A stretch of 64,000 nt of DNA from Anaeramoeba flamelloides (lineage: Eukaryota; Metamonada; Anaeramoebidae), in contig JANTQA010000036.1 of NCBI GenBank assembly GCA_027625915.1, positions 429,501 to 493,500 of the forward strand, read 5' to 3'. This document shows, piece after piece, positions 1 through 11,367 of this stretch (the first letter of the stretch is position 1; every line of letters starts with the position of its first letter). Below the pieces are notes generated by a model, which saw only the letters and a list, made by a program, of their open reading frames with translations, made no database searches and was not told where the DNA came from. A program made the translations under genes and the position numbers.

Positions 1-843
1 CTCAGGATCTGCTTCAAGGTTTCGAGCCCGTTTATTGTCGCGCCGTATGCAGCGTTTTTCGACGAGGGCAACATCCACATTGTTCTTGAGTACATGGACG
101 CAGGCACCCTCGAGACCCTCTTGAAAAAATGCGGGACGATACCGGAAAAGATTCTGGGCAAAATTGCATCGCAGGTGATCCAGGGCTTTGTTCATCTGCA
201 TGACGAGCACCATTTAATCCACCGTGACATCAAGCCCTCGAATTTGCTACTCACGCGCGGCGGCACTTGCAAAATCTCCGATTTCGGGGTTTCCTCGAAG
301 GAGCTCATCAGCACCATCAAGCAGGCAGAGACCTGGGTTGGCACCGTGACCTATATGTCCCCAGAGAGGATCCGTGGCCAGCCGTATTCCTTTAATTCTG
401 ATCTCTTTTCGCTGGGCCTGACGCTCATTGAGCTCGCCACAGGCAAGTTCCCCATGCCCGTCGAAATCCAAAAGAACAAAGTGACCTTTTGGGATCTCAT
501 GAACTACATCACAAACGAACCCTCCCCTACCCTGGATCGCAACAAATTTTCAGACAAATTCGCAGACTTTGTCGACAAATGCTTAATCAAAGATCCTGAA
601 AAGAGGCCCGAGGCTTCGACTTTAATGAAGCATTCCTGGATTAAAAAGCATTCGTGCAACGAAGAAAATTCAACAATAAGGAGATATCTGAAAAAAAACC
701 TCCCAGCCGATAAATATTCAAAGGGCAAGAAGAAAAAGAAAAAGAAGAAGAAAAAGAAGAAAAGCAAGGAAAAGAAGGGAAAGAAAAAAAAAAATGAGAA
801 AGAAAAGGAAAAGGAAAAGGAAAAGGAAAAAGAAAAAAAATAG
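1..843 (+). CDS. MAP kinase kinase (MAP2K/STE7-type), 5' partial
   Basis: Serine/threonine/tyrosine kinase of a MAPK cascade that phosphorylates a MAP kinase in the cytosol. The frame is open from base 1, so the N-lobe with the glycine loop and catalytic lysine lies upstream of the window; the first in-window Met (base 94) is internal. Counting from that Met: catalytic HRDIKPSN at 43-50, DFG at 63-65, and activation loop ending VGTVTYMSPERI at 82-93. The loop holds T74 and T80, a T-x5-T spacing like the S/T-x5-S/T of plant MAP2Ks rather than the animal S-x3-S/T. The conserved Arg of subdomain XI is in RPEA near 171. After residue 205 comes a Lys tract and then a Lys/Glu tail of about 40 residues, which may be a docking or electrostatic region. 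Stop TAG is at 841-843. The exon is much more GC-rich than its flank, typical of genes here. Family assignment is firm; paralogue and substrate are not known. Confidence 0.93.
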   Translation, partial: LRICFKVSSPFIVAPYAAFFDEGNIHIVLEYMDAGTLETLLKKCGTIPEKILGKIASQVIQGFVHLHDEHHLIHRDIKPSNLLLTRGGTCKISDFGVSSKELISTIKQAETWVGTVTYMSPERIRGQPYSFNSDLFSLGLTLIELATGKFPMPVEIQKNKVTFWDLMNYITNEPSPTLDRNKFSDKFADFVDKCLIKDPEKRPEASTLMKHSWIKKHSCNEENSTIRRYLKKNLPADKYSKGKKKKKKKKKKKKSKEKKGKKKKNEKEKEKEKEKEKEKK

Positions 844-2535
844 CCTTGGATGAAAAGAAAAATAAACAAATCAGAAAATTAAGAAATAAATTCTTTCTTT
901 TTTTTTTTGTTTTTTTTTTTTGAGATCTACTATATCTACTATCTTTTTGATGACAAATCCTATTTTAGGAAATATTATTTGTTTTCAAAAAGTAATTACT
1001 TGATCTTCTGATCTTCGATAATACAGACGTTGTAATTAGTTCATTTGAGTCGAAATTTTTTTTTTTTGTTTTTTTTGATAAAAGTTTGGTAAATAATTTA
1101 TTTGCGGAATGCCTTGTGTATAATATTTTCTTCATAAGTGATTAACCTCTTCCAAGAAGAATTTTAAAATTAAAATATGCTTTCATTTGATGTATATAAT
1201 ATCAGGGTTCCAAGGTTTAAGTGTCTCAAAAAAATTCGATTTCTAAAATAGTACTAAAAGTTGATCAAGACCAATTTAAAAAAGATTCTATAATTAGTAA
1301 AAAAATCGAATAATTTTTGAAAAAAATCTACATTTCTTGATGAATATGAAGGTTTTTGTCATTAATCTAAAGACTTTAAGGTTCCAAAAAAATTCTTAAA
1401 TTTAGTTGAAAATGTAGATGAGTCCATAAAAAAATTGTTTTTTTTTTATTATATTTGTTAATGTTGTAACTGAGGTAATATACAAAATGATAGAATCTAA
1501 TTCTTGTCTGATTCAATAATTCCTTTTAGGAGATTTTTTTTTTTTTTTCTATTATCAGTTTTACAGAACACTAGCATGAAAAAATAAAATTGTAAAAAAA
1601 AAGTTAGACAAAACTACTACCGTTCCTTAATCGATCATCTTTAATAATAGACTTTATACGTAATATAATCAAAATTCAAGAAATTTAAAATGATGAAGCT
1701 ATTGTTTTTATTGTTGTTTGTAGTCCTACCATTTGAATAGTATAAAGTCAATAAAAAAGGTCGATTTTTTTTTTTTTTTTTTTGGGGGTAATAATTTTTA
1801 AATGGATGTAAAGTAAGAATTTTAGTTTAATTCAACTTTTGGATATTTTTTTTGAAGACATAATAACTAATAGTTTTGAAAAAAACACTACTCTTCGAAC
1901 AAAACTCAAGTACAGAAAAAAAATAAATGATGAGAAATATTGCACAATCAAAAAAAAAAATATTTTTTTAAATTTAAATAAATAAATAATTCTTAAATTT
2001 TCAAAATAATTGTTTATCCATAAGAAAGATATTTATTAAATTTAAAACACTTTTAAATATATTATTATGACTCCTTAACCGTGAAAAAAAAAAATATTAA
2101 AATATTTTACTATTCAATTCAAAAAAAATATTTATAGAATCTGGAAAATTGGATTTTCCAACTTTAATTGTAAAATATCTCGAAAAATAATTTTTGATCA
2201 AAGATCTTCTATTAACAAATAACATTGACTATAAGTGATGTTATCAAAAAGTAAACAATTAGCAAATGAGTAATTTTTTTTTCAAAATTTTTTTCAGTAT
2301 AGGGAACTGTAAATCAAATTATAATTTTTTAAAATAATGATTTGAAATTATAATTATTGTGAATACTATAAAGAAAACTAATATATAATTTTTCTGGTTG
2401 AAAAATTCAAAATAAAATTTGTATTTGAAAAAAGTAAAAAAAAATAAAAAAAATCATTAAAAATACAAAAATAAAATTAAAAAATATTTTGTGTTTGATT
2501 TGGGGGATTATATTAAACAATTGGTTATAGAAATA
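844..2535. other. AT-rich intergenic region
   Basis: No coding region or RNA gene is visible. The DNA consists of A- and T-runs, with a possible AATAAA near 860 for the upstream kinase gene. A decayed repeat lies at about 1150-1440 and is listed separately. Confidence 0.6.
1150..1440. repeat. Decayed fragment of the TTAA foldback family C
   Basis: The stretch from the TGTCTCAAAAAA motif through the ATCTACATTTC motif matches, with many substitutions, the left part of the foldback element at 3508-6005. No ends or target-site duplication can be seen, so it is an old remnant. Confidence 0.45.
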
Positions 2536-2733
2536 CAGTCAGTTTCACTTTTAAGGCACAAAATTTCAACGAAATTTATGGCACAAAAAAAATCTCAAAT
2601 TAAGGCACAAAATTCAGCTTCTAGTAAAAATAAATTGTAAAAATTAAAATTCCAAAAAATATGCCTTAATTTGAGATTTTTTTTGTGCCTTAAATTTCGT
2701 TGAAAGTTTATGCCTTAAAAGTGAAACTGACTG
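2536..2733. mobile_element. Palindromic MITE, TA-flanked, copy 1 (198 bp)
   Basis: Near-perfect inverted repeat whose ends read CAGTCAGTTTCAC inward and GTGAAACTGACTG outward, with TA on both sides (2534-2535 and 2734-2735). The two ~85-bp arms carry the repeated phrase AAGGCACAAA and enclose a short A-rich loop. It has no coding capacity. CAGT ends with a TA duplication are the hallmark of Tc1/mariner-type non-autonomous elements. Four further full copies lie at 12413, 58906, 61468 and 62636. Confidence 0.93.
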
Positions 2734-4284
2734 TAACAAAAAAAAAAAAAAATGTTATTTTTAATTTTGAACAATCAAAATAAAGAAAATAATTCTTTTT
2801 GGCAATTTGATTGTATTTTGATAATTATTGATGAATGTTTATTTGGGCATGGATATTTAAGTGTTGTAATTTATTTTTTTCTTTTTGAGTTGATTTATTT
2901 ATTTATTATTTTTTTGAAGGAAATATTAACTTAGCTCTCGTCATTATGGTTAAAAATAATTTTACGGAATGGAGAAAAAAAAATTCTGGAATTTTTTTGA
3001 GTGCCTAATAACAATCAAAAACTTTCCAAAATGTGAAGTGTGATCTATCTCCAAAAATCAACAGTGAAAAATTTTGTCTATTTTTAGAAAAAAGGATCAA
3101 AAAGAGATATTTAATTTCCAATTTGAATGCTTAGAATATATAATTCTGAAAACAAGAAGGTGTTACTTTTGATAGTATCTCTCTTTGGCGATTTTTTGAA
3201 ATCTTGAATATTTTTTTCTTCATTTTATTTCTATTCTCAAATTAGTTATTTTTTTATCTCAAAAATATTACAAAACCCTTACCTGTCAAATTTTAGAGAG
3301 TTATAAAATAACCACATATTATATTAACTCTAATTAAATTGATTGTGTACTTTTTGAATACAATTTGTTTTTTATTGAAGAAATTTAACCGTTTTTGAAA
3401 TTTAAAAAAAAAATAATTATTTTTTTTTTAAAATTTGATTTATTGAATTGAGAATCTTTTAAATTTTTTTTTTTGTTCCTTGAATTTTTTGTCAATGATA
3501 CCTTTAAGGGATTAGGCCCACCATGGAGAATCTAAGATCAAAGTATATTGTTATTGGTCCTAACTACATTAGTTGTATATGGTTCAAATGTCTCACAAAA
3601 ATCAATTAGTCAAGTAGTAATATTTATTGATCTCATCAATTAAAAAAAGATCTTTGTATTAGTAAAAAACCCAACAATTTCAGAAAAAAATCTGCATTTT
3701 GACACAAATTTAAAGGTTTAATTATCAATTTTCAGATTACAAAGTTGTAAAATATCTTTCTTAAATTTAAAGTGAAATGTAGATTAGGAACTAAAAAATT
3801 CAATTTGTTTTGAAAATTAAATAATTAACGAATAAATTATTTTTACAAATTATTTCTGAAATATTGGAAATATAATGATGTTATAATTTTCTTGATAAAA
3901 AGAAAGAAAACAAAACTAAAAAGTCTTTAGGTTTTTCAATGTTGATAATTATTGAGTTAATCTTATGAAATTAAAAAATTATAAAAATAGTTACTTTTGG
4001 AAGTTCTAATTATGAATTATTAAAAGCTGTAATACTATTATATTTTGGGTTTCTATTTTGAGATTTGGAAAAAAAAATTAAAAAAAAAATTTCTCAAATG
4101 AAAAATTTTTAATAATTATCATTAGTAAAAAAAGTCAAGAATTAATTGTCTAATAATATTGATAATTCATTTTATGAGAGTTATTTGAGCCATGGTGCAC
4201 TAATATAATTTACACCAAATTACAATATATTTTGATTATAGAGAAATCTATGGTTACACTAATCCATTACAATTTTTTTGTTAA

Positions 4285-4456
4285 GGTACTGATCTCGATT
4301 AAATTTTTTTACCTAAATTTAATAGAGATTGAGAAATTTTTTTGTCCAATTACTTAGATTCGAAAACCCTGTTTATTTTGAATATTAAATATATTTCTTG
4401 ATATGAATCCTTATTTAGAAATTGGGTTATAAAAAAAAATAATAGAGACAAGACCC
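4285..4456. mobile_element. 172-bp TTAA MITE, copy 1
   Basis: It begins after TTAA (4281-4284) with GGTACTGATCTCG and ends GAGACAAGACCC before TTAA (4457-4460). Both ends match the ends of the longer elements at 8811-11361 and 63073-64000, and a sister of exactly the same length lies at 25294-25465. It is probably an internally deleted derivative of that family. Confidence 0.85.
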
Positions 4457-4975
4457 TTAAATGAATTTTTGGGCCTATATGATAAGAAGAAATTTTTTTT
4501 TGGTTCTGAATTTTTGTTCAATGGAAAGATGGAAAATTTCAAAATACAAATTTTTGGTTCCAAGCCACCCATTGGGTGCCAGTCAAATTAATGGTAAATG
4601 GATAGACTCTTAAAAGATGAAAAAAATTCTAATAAATAAAAAGATCACAATTTCGTTGAGAAACTTTTTTTAAGGGTATAGAATCACCTTAGATTTCTCT
4701 TTAATCAAAATATGTTGTAATTCCATGTAAATGATATTAGTGCACCATGGCTCAAATAACTCTCATAAAATGAATTATCAATATTATTAGACAATTAATT
4801 CTTGACTTTTTTTACTAATGATAATTATTAAAAATTTTTCATTTGAGAAATTTTTTTTTAATTTTTTTTTCCAAATCTCAAAATAGAAACCCAAAATATA
4901 ATAGTATTACAGCTTTTAATAATTCATAATTAGAAATTCCAAAAGTAACTATTTTTAAAAGTTTTTAATTCCAAA

Positions 4976-5438
4976 CAGTGATCAAAATAATTCATACACA
5001 ACAATTATAATCTGTGTTTCAAAATATTATCCGTGCTTTTTTTTATTCTTGTTCCAATATAACATACAATCAACTACTAAATATTATACATAAGTTCAAT
5101 TCAATTTTGAAAGTAAAGGTCTGTATATTTTCAGTAAAATTTAAATTATTAATTCATTTTATTGAAAATTTTTTATAATATTTTGAAATTTTTTGTTTAT
5201 TTTGATAAATAAATTTTGAAATTTATACTCTATTTTTTGAGATAAAATTTGCAATTTGATCCTTCATTTTTAGAATTTCTTATTAAATAATAGAACTTTA
5301 AGAAACCAATACCATTGTTTAGGGTTTATCATCAGTTTCTTGGATCGGTTGATTTATAGGACTTCAAAAACAAAAAAAACACACTTTTTATTTTGAACCA
5401 CACATTAAATTTTTTAGATGAATTTATTGTGACTACAG
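4976..5438. mobile_element. TA-flanked Tc1/mariner-like non-autonomous element, family T copy 1
   Basis: The ends begin CAGTGATCAAAATAATTC on the left and, read inward on the other strand, CTGTAGTCACAATAAATTC on the right. These are imperfect inverted repeats of about 50 bp. It interrupts the right arm of the palindromic element at 3508-6005. The uninterrupted left arm reads TTTCATAAGATTAAC and shows the empty TA site. Relatives lie at 42394, 44168 and 41905. Confidence 0.75.
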
Positions 5439-6091
5439 TAAGAATAACTCAAGAATTATCAACATTGAAAAACCCAAAGATTTTTTCGTTTTGTTTTCTT
5501 TCTTTTTATCAAGAAAATTATAACATCATTATATTGCCAATATTTCAGAAATAATTTGTAAAAATAAACTATTTTCTTAACTATTTAACCTTTTAATTAT
5601 TTTTGTTTGTTTTTGATAAGTGTACTTGTAGCATCAATACATTTGCATGATTTGAGAAAAAAATGGTAAAAATAATAAATTGGTTAATTTATTCAATTTT
5701 TTAGAAAAATTGAATTTTTTCGTTTCAAATCGATATTTCGTAACTAATTTAAGTTCCGTATTTTTCAACTTTGATATCTTAATATTGATAATTCAACGTT
5801 TAAATTTGTGTCAAAATGTAGATGTTAATCTGAATTTGTTGGGTTTTTTATTAAAACAAAGATTTTTTTTTATTTATGAGATCAAGAAATATTACGATTT
5901 AACTAATTGATTTTTGTGAGACATTCGACCAATGTACAATTAATGTAGTTATGACAGATATTATAGTCTTTGATCTGAGGCTTTTATGTCTTAAATGCTA
6001 ATATCTTAAATATTATAATTTAGTGCCTGAAATGTTCTGAAAGTCTTCTATAATGTAAATTAAATACTTAAAAATACTACTTGTATATCTT

Positions 6092-6177
6092 CTCATCATA
6101 GCTCAGTTGGTAGAGCGGTTGACTGTAGTGGAATCATTGAAATCAATAGGTCACCTGTTCGAATCAGGTTGATGAGA
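6092..6177 (+). tRNA. tRNA-Tyr: tRNA-Tyr (anticodon GTA) with 13-nt intron
   Basis: A complete cloverleaf can be folded. The acceptor stem is CTCATCA/TGATGAG, the D-stem is GCTC/GAGC, the anticodon stem is GTTGA/TCAAT with one G-U pair, the variable loop is AGGTC, the T-stem is ACCTG/CAGGT with loop TTCGAAT, and the discriminator is A. The anticodon GTA is at 6125-6127. A 13-nt intron (6129-6141) sits after base 37, the canonical position for nuclear tRNA introns, which are nearly universal in eukaryotic tRNA-Tyr. The first pair is C1-G72, the known identity element for eukaryotic/archaeal tyrosyl-tRNA synthetase. No CCA is encoded. Confidence 0.96.
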
Positions 6178-6183
6178 AATTTC

Positions 6184-6191
6184 TTTTTTTT
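6184..6191 (+). terminator. RNA polymerase III terminator of tRNA-Tyr
   Basis: A run of eight T residues starts seven bases after the discriminator base. This is the usual Pol III stop signal. Confidence 0.75.
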
Positions 6192-6507
6192 GTCATCTCT
6201 TCTTCTAAACTAGAGTGTAAGTTTTGGTCAAGATTGCTTTTTTATTTCTATTGAGTCTTGGTTTTGTCAAAGAACAAAAACAATTTTTTATTTTTTTTCA
6301 AAACCTTCAACTTTCTTTTCAAGAATTATTCCACTTTTTTATTTTTTAATTTGTATAAAAAGAAAACAATTGATTTTGAATCCACAGACTAATATTTTTC
6401 TGAAATAAATTCTTATTGGGAGTTTACTGTCCAATATTCGCTCTAAAATTTCTAAAAGAAAAAAAAAAACAAAACAAAAAAACATTATCTCTTTCAGATA
6501 ACAAAAG

Positions 6508-6720
6508 TTATGGTTTATTGAAAAATAAAAAGATCAAAATTGTCATCAAGCTTTCCAAAAATCAAACCGAAAAATTAAAACAAATAACCAAAGTCCAATT
6601 CTCAAAGGGAAGTGAACAATTTAGGATAATTTTAGAATTTAATTTGAAATTTTCCTAGTATTTTAGATCTTTTTGTGGAAAGCTGAACCAAAACTTTGTT
6701 CAATTTATTTTGATACAAAT
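6508..6720. repeat. Hairpin repeat family H, copy 1
   Basis: Imperfect palindrome with the left arm containing AGCTTTCCAAAAA and the right arm TTTTGTGGAAAGCT. Sister hairpins lie at 24397-24624 and 42953-43187. An 80-codon open frame crossing it (6416-6658) is Lys-rich and matches nothing I know; because the repeat overlaps it, I do not call it a gene. Confidence 0.6.
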
Positions 6721-6839
6721 AGTATATCAAATCATCAAATTGAATCAATTCTAAAAAGTTAAATGAGGAGAAGAATAATTTATTCTTGTTAATTGAATTA
6801 ATATTTAAATATGTAACAAGATTGATAAATTCTTTTTAA

Positions 6840-8806
6840 GGGACTAGTAAACTAAAAAAAATCTTAAAGTAAAATTTACTAGTAAATTTTAAAAAAATTT
6901 ACCCTATCTTGAAATTGAAAAATAAAGTAAAAATCTGATTACTACAAGACAGAACTTACATTTAATACTATTTTCAGAAATGAATTATTGTTTTTAAAAA
7001 GTCTGATCCTTTTTCTCATTTTTGCAAAGTTTAAAATCCAACATATTTCTGAATTATTTAAAAAAAATTATATATTTTGAAAGAAGATTGAAATATTATT
7101 GCATGTAAAGGAAGTGTACAAAAATACACTTTAAAAATAAAACCACAAAGTTAGAAAATAAATAAGTTTAAAAAATCTACTTAATCTCAAAAAAAATACA
7201 ATAATTATTTTAAACTTGTAAAAAATATCTAATTTTTTGATTCAAAGAACAGACCAAATATATTTTTTCTAGGGATTAAGGGATTAGCGTCACCTTCGAC
7301 TTACTTATAATCAAAGTATGTTGTTATTAGGTGTAAATGGTATTAGTGTACTATGGCTCAAATAGCTCTAAAAAATCTATTATAAATCTTATTGCACAAT
7401 AAATTATTACATTTTTTACTAATGATCACTATTAAAAAAGTTTCATTTTGAAAAACAAATTTTTAATTCCTTTTCCAAATCTAAAAATAGAAACCCAAAA
7501 TACAGTATTCTGGTATTTAATAATTTAAATTTAGAGCTTCCAAAAGTTATTATTTTTAGAATTTTAGAATTTCAAAGATTAACTCAATAATCATCAACAT
7601 AAAAGCACAAAGACTGATTAGTTTTGTTTGCTTTTGATAAAGCTACTTGTAGCATCAATATTTTTCCTTGATTCGAGAAATAATTTGCCAAAAAAATTTA
7701 TTGGTTAATTATTTAATTTTAAAAAAAAAACGAATTTTTTAGTAACTAATCTACATTTCGCCATAAATTTAAGAAATATATTTTGTGAATTTTTTAGTTT
7801 GAATATTGCTAATTCAACATCTAAATTTATGACGAAATGTAGATTTTATTCCGAAATAGTTGGGTTTTTTACTATTAAATGGATCATTTTTCATTGATAA
7901 GATCAACAAATATTACTACTTGCAAATAGATTTTTTACAGACATTTGAATAATGTAGCACTAATTTGGTTACGCCCAATAACAACAGACTTTGTTCCTAG
8001 GCTTCTCCTTGGTAGACGCTAATCCCTTAAATGAAAAAATATGAGAAAAAGAACCAAAGAATCGAATTAAAAATTCTCCCGAAATACTTTTTTAAAACCT
8101 GGAAAATTCAACTTTTTATCTCAAGAAATACTTTTTAATTTGATTATTTATAATTAATAATTATAAACCCAATCTTAATTATTTCAGTAAGTCATTAACA
8201 ACCCAATGATTAAATTTATCAAATAGGTTTTACATTTATTTCTCTATTTTTTCAAGATTTTGCAACAAATATAACAAATCAAATGCATATTTCTAAAAAT
8301 AAAAAAAAAAAAATTGATATTATCAAATAAAATGATTTTAATACAAACAGTTCCTTGTTTATACTCTTGGTATTTGAAAAAGTATATTGACAAGCCTTTT
8401 AAATTTCGAGAAATTGAATAAATATTTCTCAATAAAATACATGTTCAAAATTATGTAGATCTTCGGATACTATATTTGATTTATTTTTTTGTATATTTTT
8501 AAAATAATATTAAAGTCACAAGGTTACTTGTTAATAAAGACTCTCAGAAATTACTAAAAGTGATATTTCTTTAAAATTAAATTTTTTTGCAGATTTTTAT
8601 TTTTCTCATATGATCCAAACACCCAACAAAAAAGGATCAGATCTTTTTCACTGAAAATTTCATTAGTAAAATGAAATCTTTTAAAAATAATTATTTATTT
8701 CTCTAAAGTTGACAAACGAAGTTGTATATCGGGTTTAATTGTATCATTATGTAAATAATTACTCTATTACCTTTGGGAAAAAAAATAAATAAGATTTACT
8801 AGTCCC
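6840..8806. mobile_element. TTAA-flanked element, family D copy 1, with nested insertion
   Basis: The left end after TTAA (6836-6839) reads GGGACTAGTAAAC. The right end reads GATTTACTAGTCCC before TGAA (8807-8810), a one-base variant of TTAA. Bases 6905-7270 and 8030-8375 align with 61256-61430 and 62317-63050, a second copy. A family C element (7280-8026) is inserted in its middle. No transposase reading frame survives. Confidence 0.75.
7280..8026. mobile_element. TTAA-flanked foldback element, family C copy 2 (747 bp)
   Basis: Clean TTAA duplications lie at 7276-7279 and 8027-8030. Both termini read GGGATTAGCGTC inward, and similarity continues through arms of about 100 bp. Its two halves match the outer arms of the element at 3508-6005. 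There is no coding capacity. Confidence 0.88.
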
Positions 8807-9529
8807 TGAAGGGACTAGTCTATATTAATTTTTTTTGGTAAATTTAATAGTGATTTAGAATTTTTTTTGCCAATTACTTTGATTTGAAATCAAAGTGAAA
8901 AACTTCTTAGTATATTAATGAAATCTTTCTAAATGACATTCATTAAATTTACTTATTGTTTTTATAGAAAAAAAAAATTTTCCTTTTTTTCACTTTTTTG
9001 ACAGTTGCTTTTTTTCAACTTTTTGCAAAAATACAAAAAATAAAAAAAAATATGAGAAAGAAAGCAAAACCTTGTTATGTTTGTGGAAGGCCTACAAAAA
9101 ATAATTTGAAAAATAAACCTGAAAAGGTTTTTTTGGATTTGCATGAAAACATAGTTTGATTCGAAAAAAATATACAATAGATACTTTACTCTTAATAAAA
9201 GATTTTCTTTCTTTTCTTGTACCATTCTTTTTTTTCATGAATCTACTTTTTCAGTTTACATTCTTTTGTTTTTGTTGAATTTGAAGTTTTTTTAAGTGTT
9301 CCCAAAATACCATCCCAAAAGTTTTTGTAAGAGCCAAAAAAAATCAAAGAAAAATATGAGAACTATTTTTTGTAAAAGTAATTATTGAAAAAACTAATTG
9401 GGTTCTTTATAGAGTCAAGTTGGATGAACAGAAGTGAAAGAGAAAATATTCACTAGTTTTCAATTATTTTTTCGTTTTTAAAAATGAGAATAAATATTAT
9501 TTTTGAGAAAATAATTAAATCCAAAATTA

Positions 9530-11149
9530 ACAGTCAAATCTAAAATCCGGAAAATTTCTGAAACCTGTTAATTCCATTTTTCTGATCAATTGTAAATATT
9601 AGTAAAATGTCAAAAATATACTCCCCTTTTACAGATAATAACCCAACTACCCAGCAACTTATAACCTTTCCAATTGGGGTATTAGTTAAATATTCTGAAT
9701 CCATTAATTTTAACTCTTTGGTGAATTCAGAAATCAAAAAAATCCAAAATTTGTAAAATTAATTGAGAACATTACTGAAAATTGAAAATCCACTTTTGAT
9801 TTTAAATTTTGAAATAAAAAACATTTTCATACTTTTAAAATATTTGAGAGAATTTGAATTTGAGAGAGGTGTTTGATTATTGTAAATTTTCATGAAACTA
9901 TGAAAACCATTTTGTCAAAAAATAAATCCTCTAAGGTTCCCAATAGATATTTAAAATTTTGAAAAAATTATTAAAAGAAAGATATTATGAAAATAAAACT
10001 CTTATTTCATAAATGCAATAACAAAATAATTCTTATAACGATGACTCCAATAAATTTAGAATTTATCTAAAGGGAAAATCGCAATAAATTTGATTTTCAA
10101 TTTTCAGTCATGTTCTCAATTAATTTTACAAATTTTGGATTTTTTTGATTTCTGAATTCACCAAAGAGTTAAAATTAATGGATTCAGAATATTTAACTAA
10201 TAAACCAATTGGAAAGGTTATAAGTTGCTGGGTAATTGGGTTATTTGTCTGTAAAATGGGAGTATATTTTTGACATTTTACTAATATGTCTTACGTTACA
10301 ATGTCAGTACTATTTTATTTTTTTTTTCTTTTGGGTATTTTGTTCAATAAAGCATTCCTTCAATTTTTAAATGAAGTGCTTTACGTTTTTCAAACATATT
10401 TTTTTCAAAAATACCAACTTTGCAGTATGTAATTTTTTTTTCTTGTAAAAAAAATTTTCAGCTGATCAGTTTTAAAATAAAAGTTTTATAATTTGATGGG
10501 GAATGAATGGAATGGGACTTGTATTTGAAAATTAAAGAAATAAATTTCAAAAAATTTTAAAATGCGATTTGAGTCCGGTGATAATGTACTAAAATTAGCT
10601 ATTGTTTTAGCAATAAATAAAACAATTCAAGAAGTAAAAGGTATCTATTGGTTCTTTTTAAATGACAATGAAGAAATAATGAGTCTTGAAGTTGAAATAC
10701 TTTAGATATTTCGGGTTGATTAGAGGACTTTTCTATTTCTAAAAATGGATAATGAAATTTTCGTTTACATTTACAGTTCTTGAAAGATGAGAGCACCCAC
10801 GTTTTTGTTTATCATTGGGTGTGTGCAACCCTCTCTGTACTAAAGCGAAATATGAGTCTAAAAAAAAATAAAATGAGAAATGGCGAATAAAATTTATTTT
10901 TGTATGTGGTAAACTTGTTCAAAGAAAACATTTTTTATTTTTACCTTCTTTTTGGTTCTATTAACTTGATCTTCCCAATCAATTAAACAAACAACTTGGC
11001 TCTACTAAATATTGCTATTTTTTGATTATGAATCAATTTTAAGATTTGGGCAAAGAGTACATGATCCCCGGATTCTAAGTCATATTTACAATTGATCAGA
11101 AAAATAGAATTACAGGGTTTCAGAAATTTCCAGGTTTTAGATTTGACAG
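9530..11149. mobile_element. TA-flanked long-TIR element I, nested in element A
   Basis: The ends are ACAGTCAAATCTAAAA and, read inward on the other strand, CTGTCAAATCTAAAAC. TA is duplicated at 9528-9529 and 11150-11151. The intact copy at 63073-64000 shows the empty site, with a single TA. The inner arms 9598-9785 and 10103-10285 form a ~185-bp inverted repeat. The right arm is itself split by a ~0.8-kb insert. A minus-strand open frame at 9540-9737 lies wholly in the arm and is mirrored in the other arm; it has no recognised domain and I do not call it a gene. Confidence 0.82.
10285..11080. mobile_element. Putative third-level insertion J (~0.8 kb) in element I
   Basis: The right arm of element I is complete up to CATTTTACTAATA (about 10283) and resumes at TATTTACAATTGATCAG (about 11081), as read from the left arm at 9575-9610. 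The inserted ends are TGTCTTACG and, inward on the other strand, TGACTTAGA, consistent with a TA target. Inside, from 10562, is a 47-codon plus-strand frame starting MRFESGDNVLKL with ordinary amino-acid composition. I do not recognise it, and it may be a remnant of captured or element-encoded sequence. Confidence 0.6.
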
Positions 11150-11367
11150 TAATCAAAAAATTCTCATCCGTTTCATGATCTTTTTTTTAAAAAAAAATTT
11201 TTAAAATTCACTTTTTTTGACAGAATTGTAAAATTTTAAAAAAACAAGAACTAAAACTTCTAACATTGAAAAAAACTGTCTATTTTCAATTCTAAACATA
11301 TTTCAAGATGGATTCCTTATTTAGTTCTTGGTCAAAAAAAAAATTTATAGATACAAGTCCCTTAAAG

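Larger units (their letters stand above)
3508..6005. mobile_element. TTAA-flanked foldback element, family C copy 1, composite
   Basis: The left end TTAA-GGGATTAG (TTAA at 3504-3507) is answered by a degraded right end before TTAA at 6006-6009. Bases 3530-3790 reappear inverted at about 5640-5970. A second, inner inverted pair runs from about 3841-4252 to 4690-5580 and includes the palindromic phrase CCATGGTGCACTAATA. A 172-bp TTAA MITE sits in the central loop and a TA-flanked element interrupts the right inner arm. There is no transposase reading frame, so this is a non-autonomous or dead element. A compact relative with both ends intact lies at 7280-8026. Confidence 0.7.
8811..11361. mobile_element. 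TTAA-flanked element, family A/B copy A, carrying two nested insertions
   Basis: The left end is GGGACTAGTCTATATT, directly after TGAA (8807-8810). The right end is ACAAGTCCC before TTAA (11362-11365). The same element without insertions lies in reverse orientation at 63073-64000. On the plus strand at 9052 there is a short frame encoding MRKKAK-C-YVCGRPTKN and then about 15 more residues before a stop. The sister copy has the equivalent frame with about seven amino-acid differences and only two silent ones, so it looks like a decayed zinc-binding start of a transposase rather than a working gene. A 1.6-kb element interrupts it at a TA. Confidence 0.82.

Noticed and set aside
247-869. Minus-strand open frames over the MAP2K gene, including a Phe-rich 121-codon frame
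   Set aside because: They are antisense shadows of the kinase exon and of its Lys/Glu tail.
5680-5910. 76-codon plus-strand frame
   Set aside because: It lies in the arm of foldback element C, is hydrophobic and AT-driven, and is not conserved as protein in the other arm.
8962-9225. 87-codon minus-strand frame with similarity to the 124-codon frame at 63475-63849
   Set aside because: The similarity comes from both being copies of element A/B. The opposite strand carries the more plausible Cys-motif frame.
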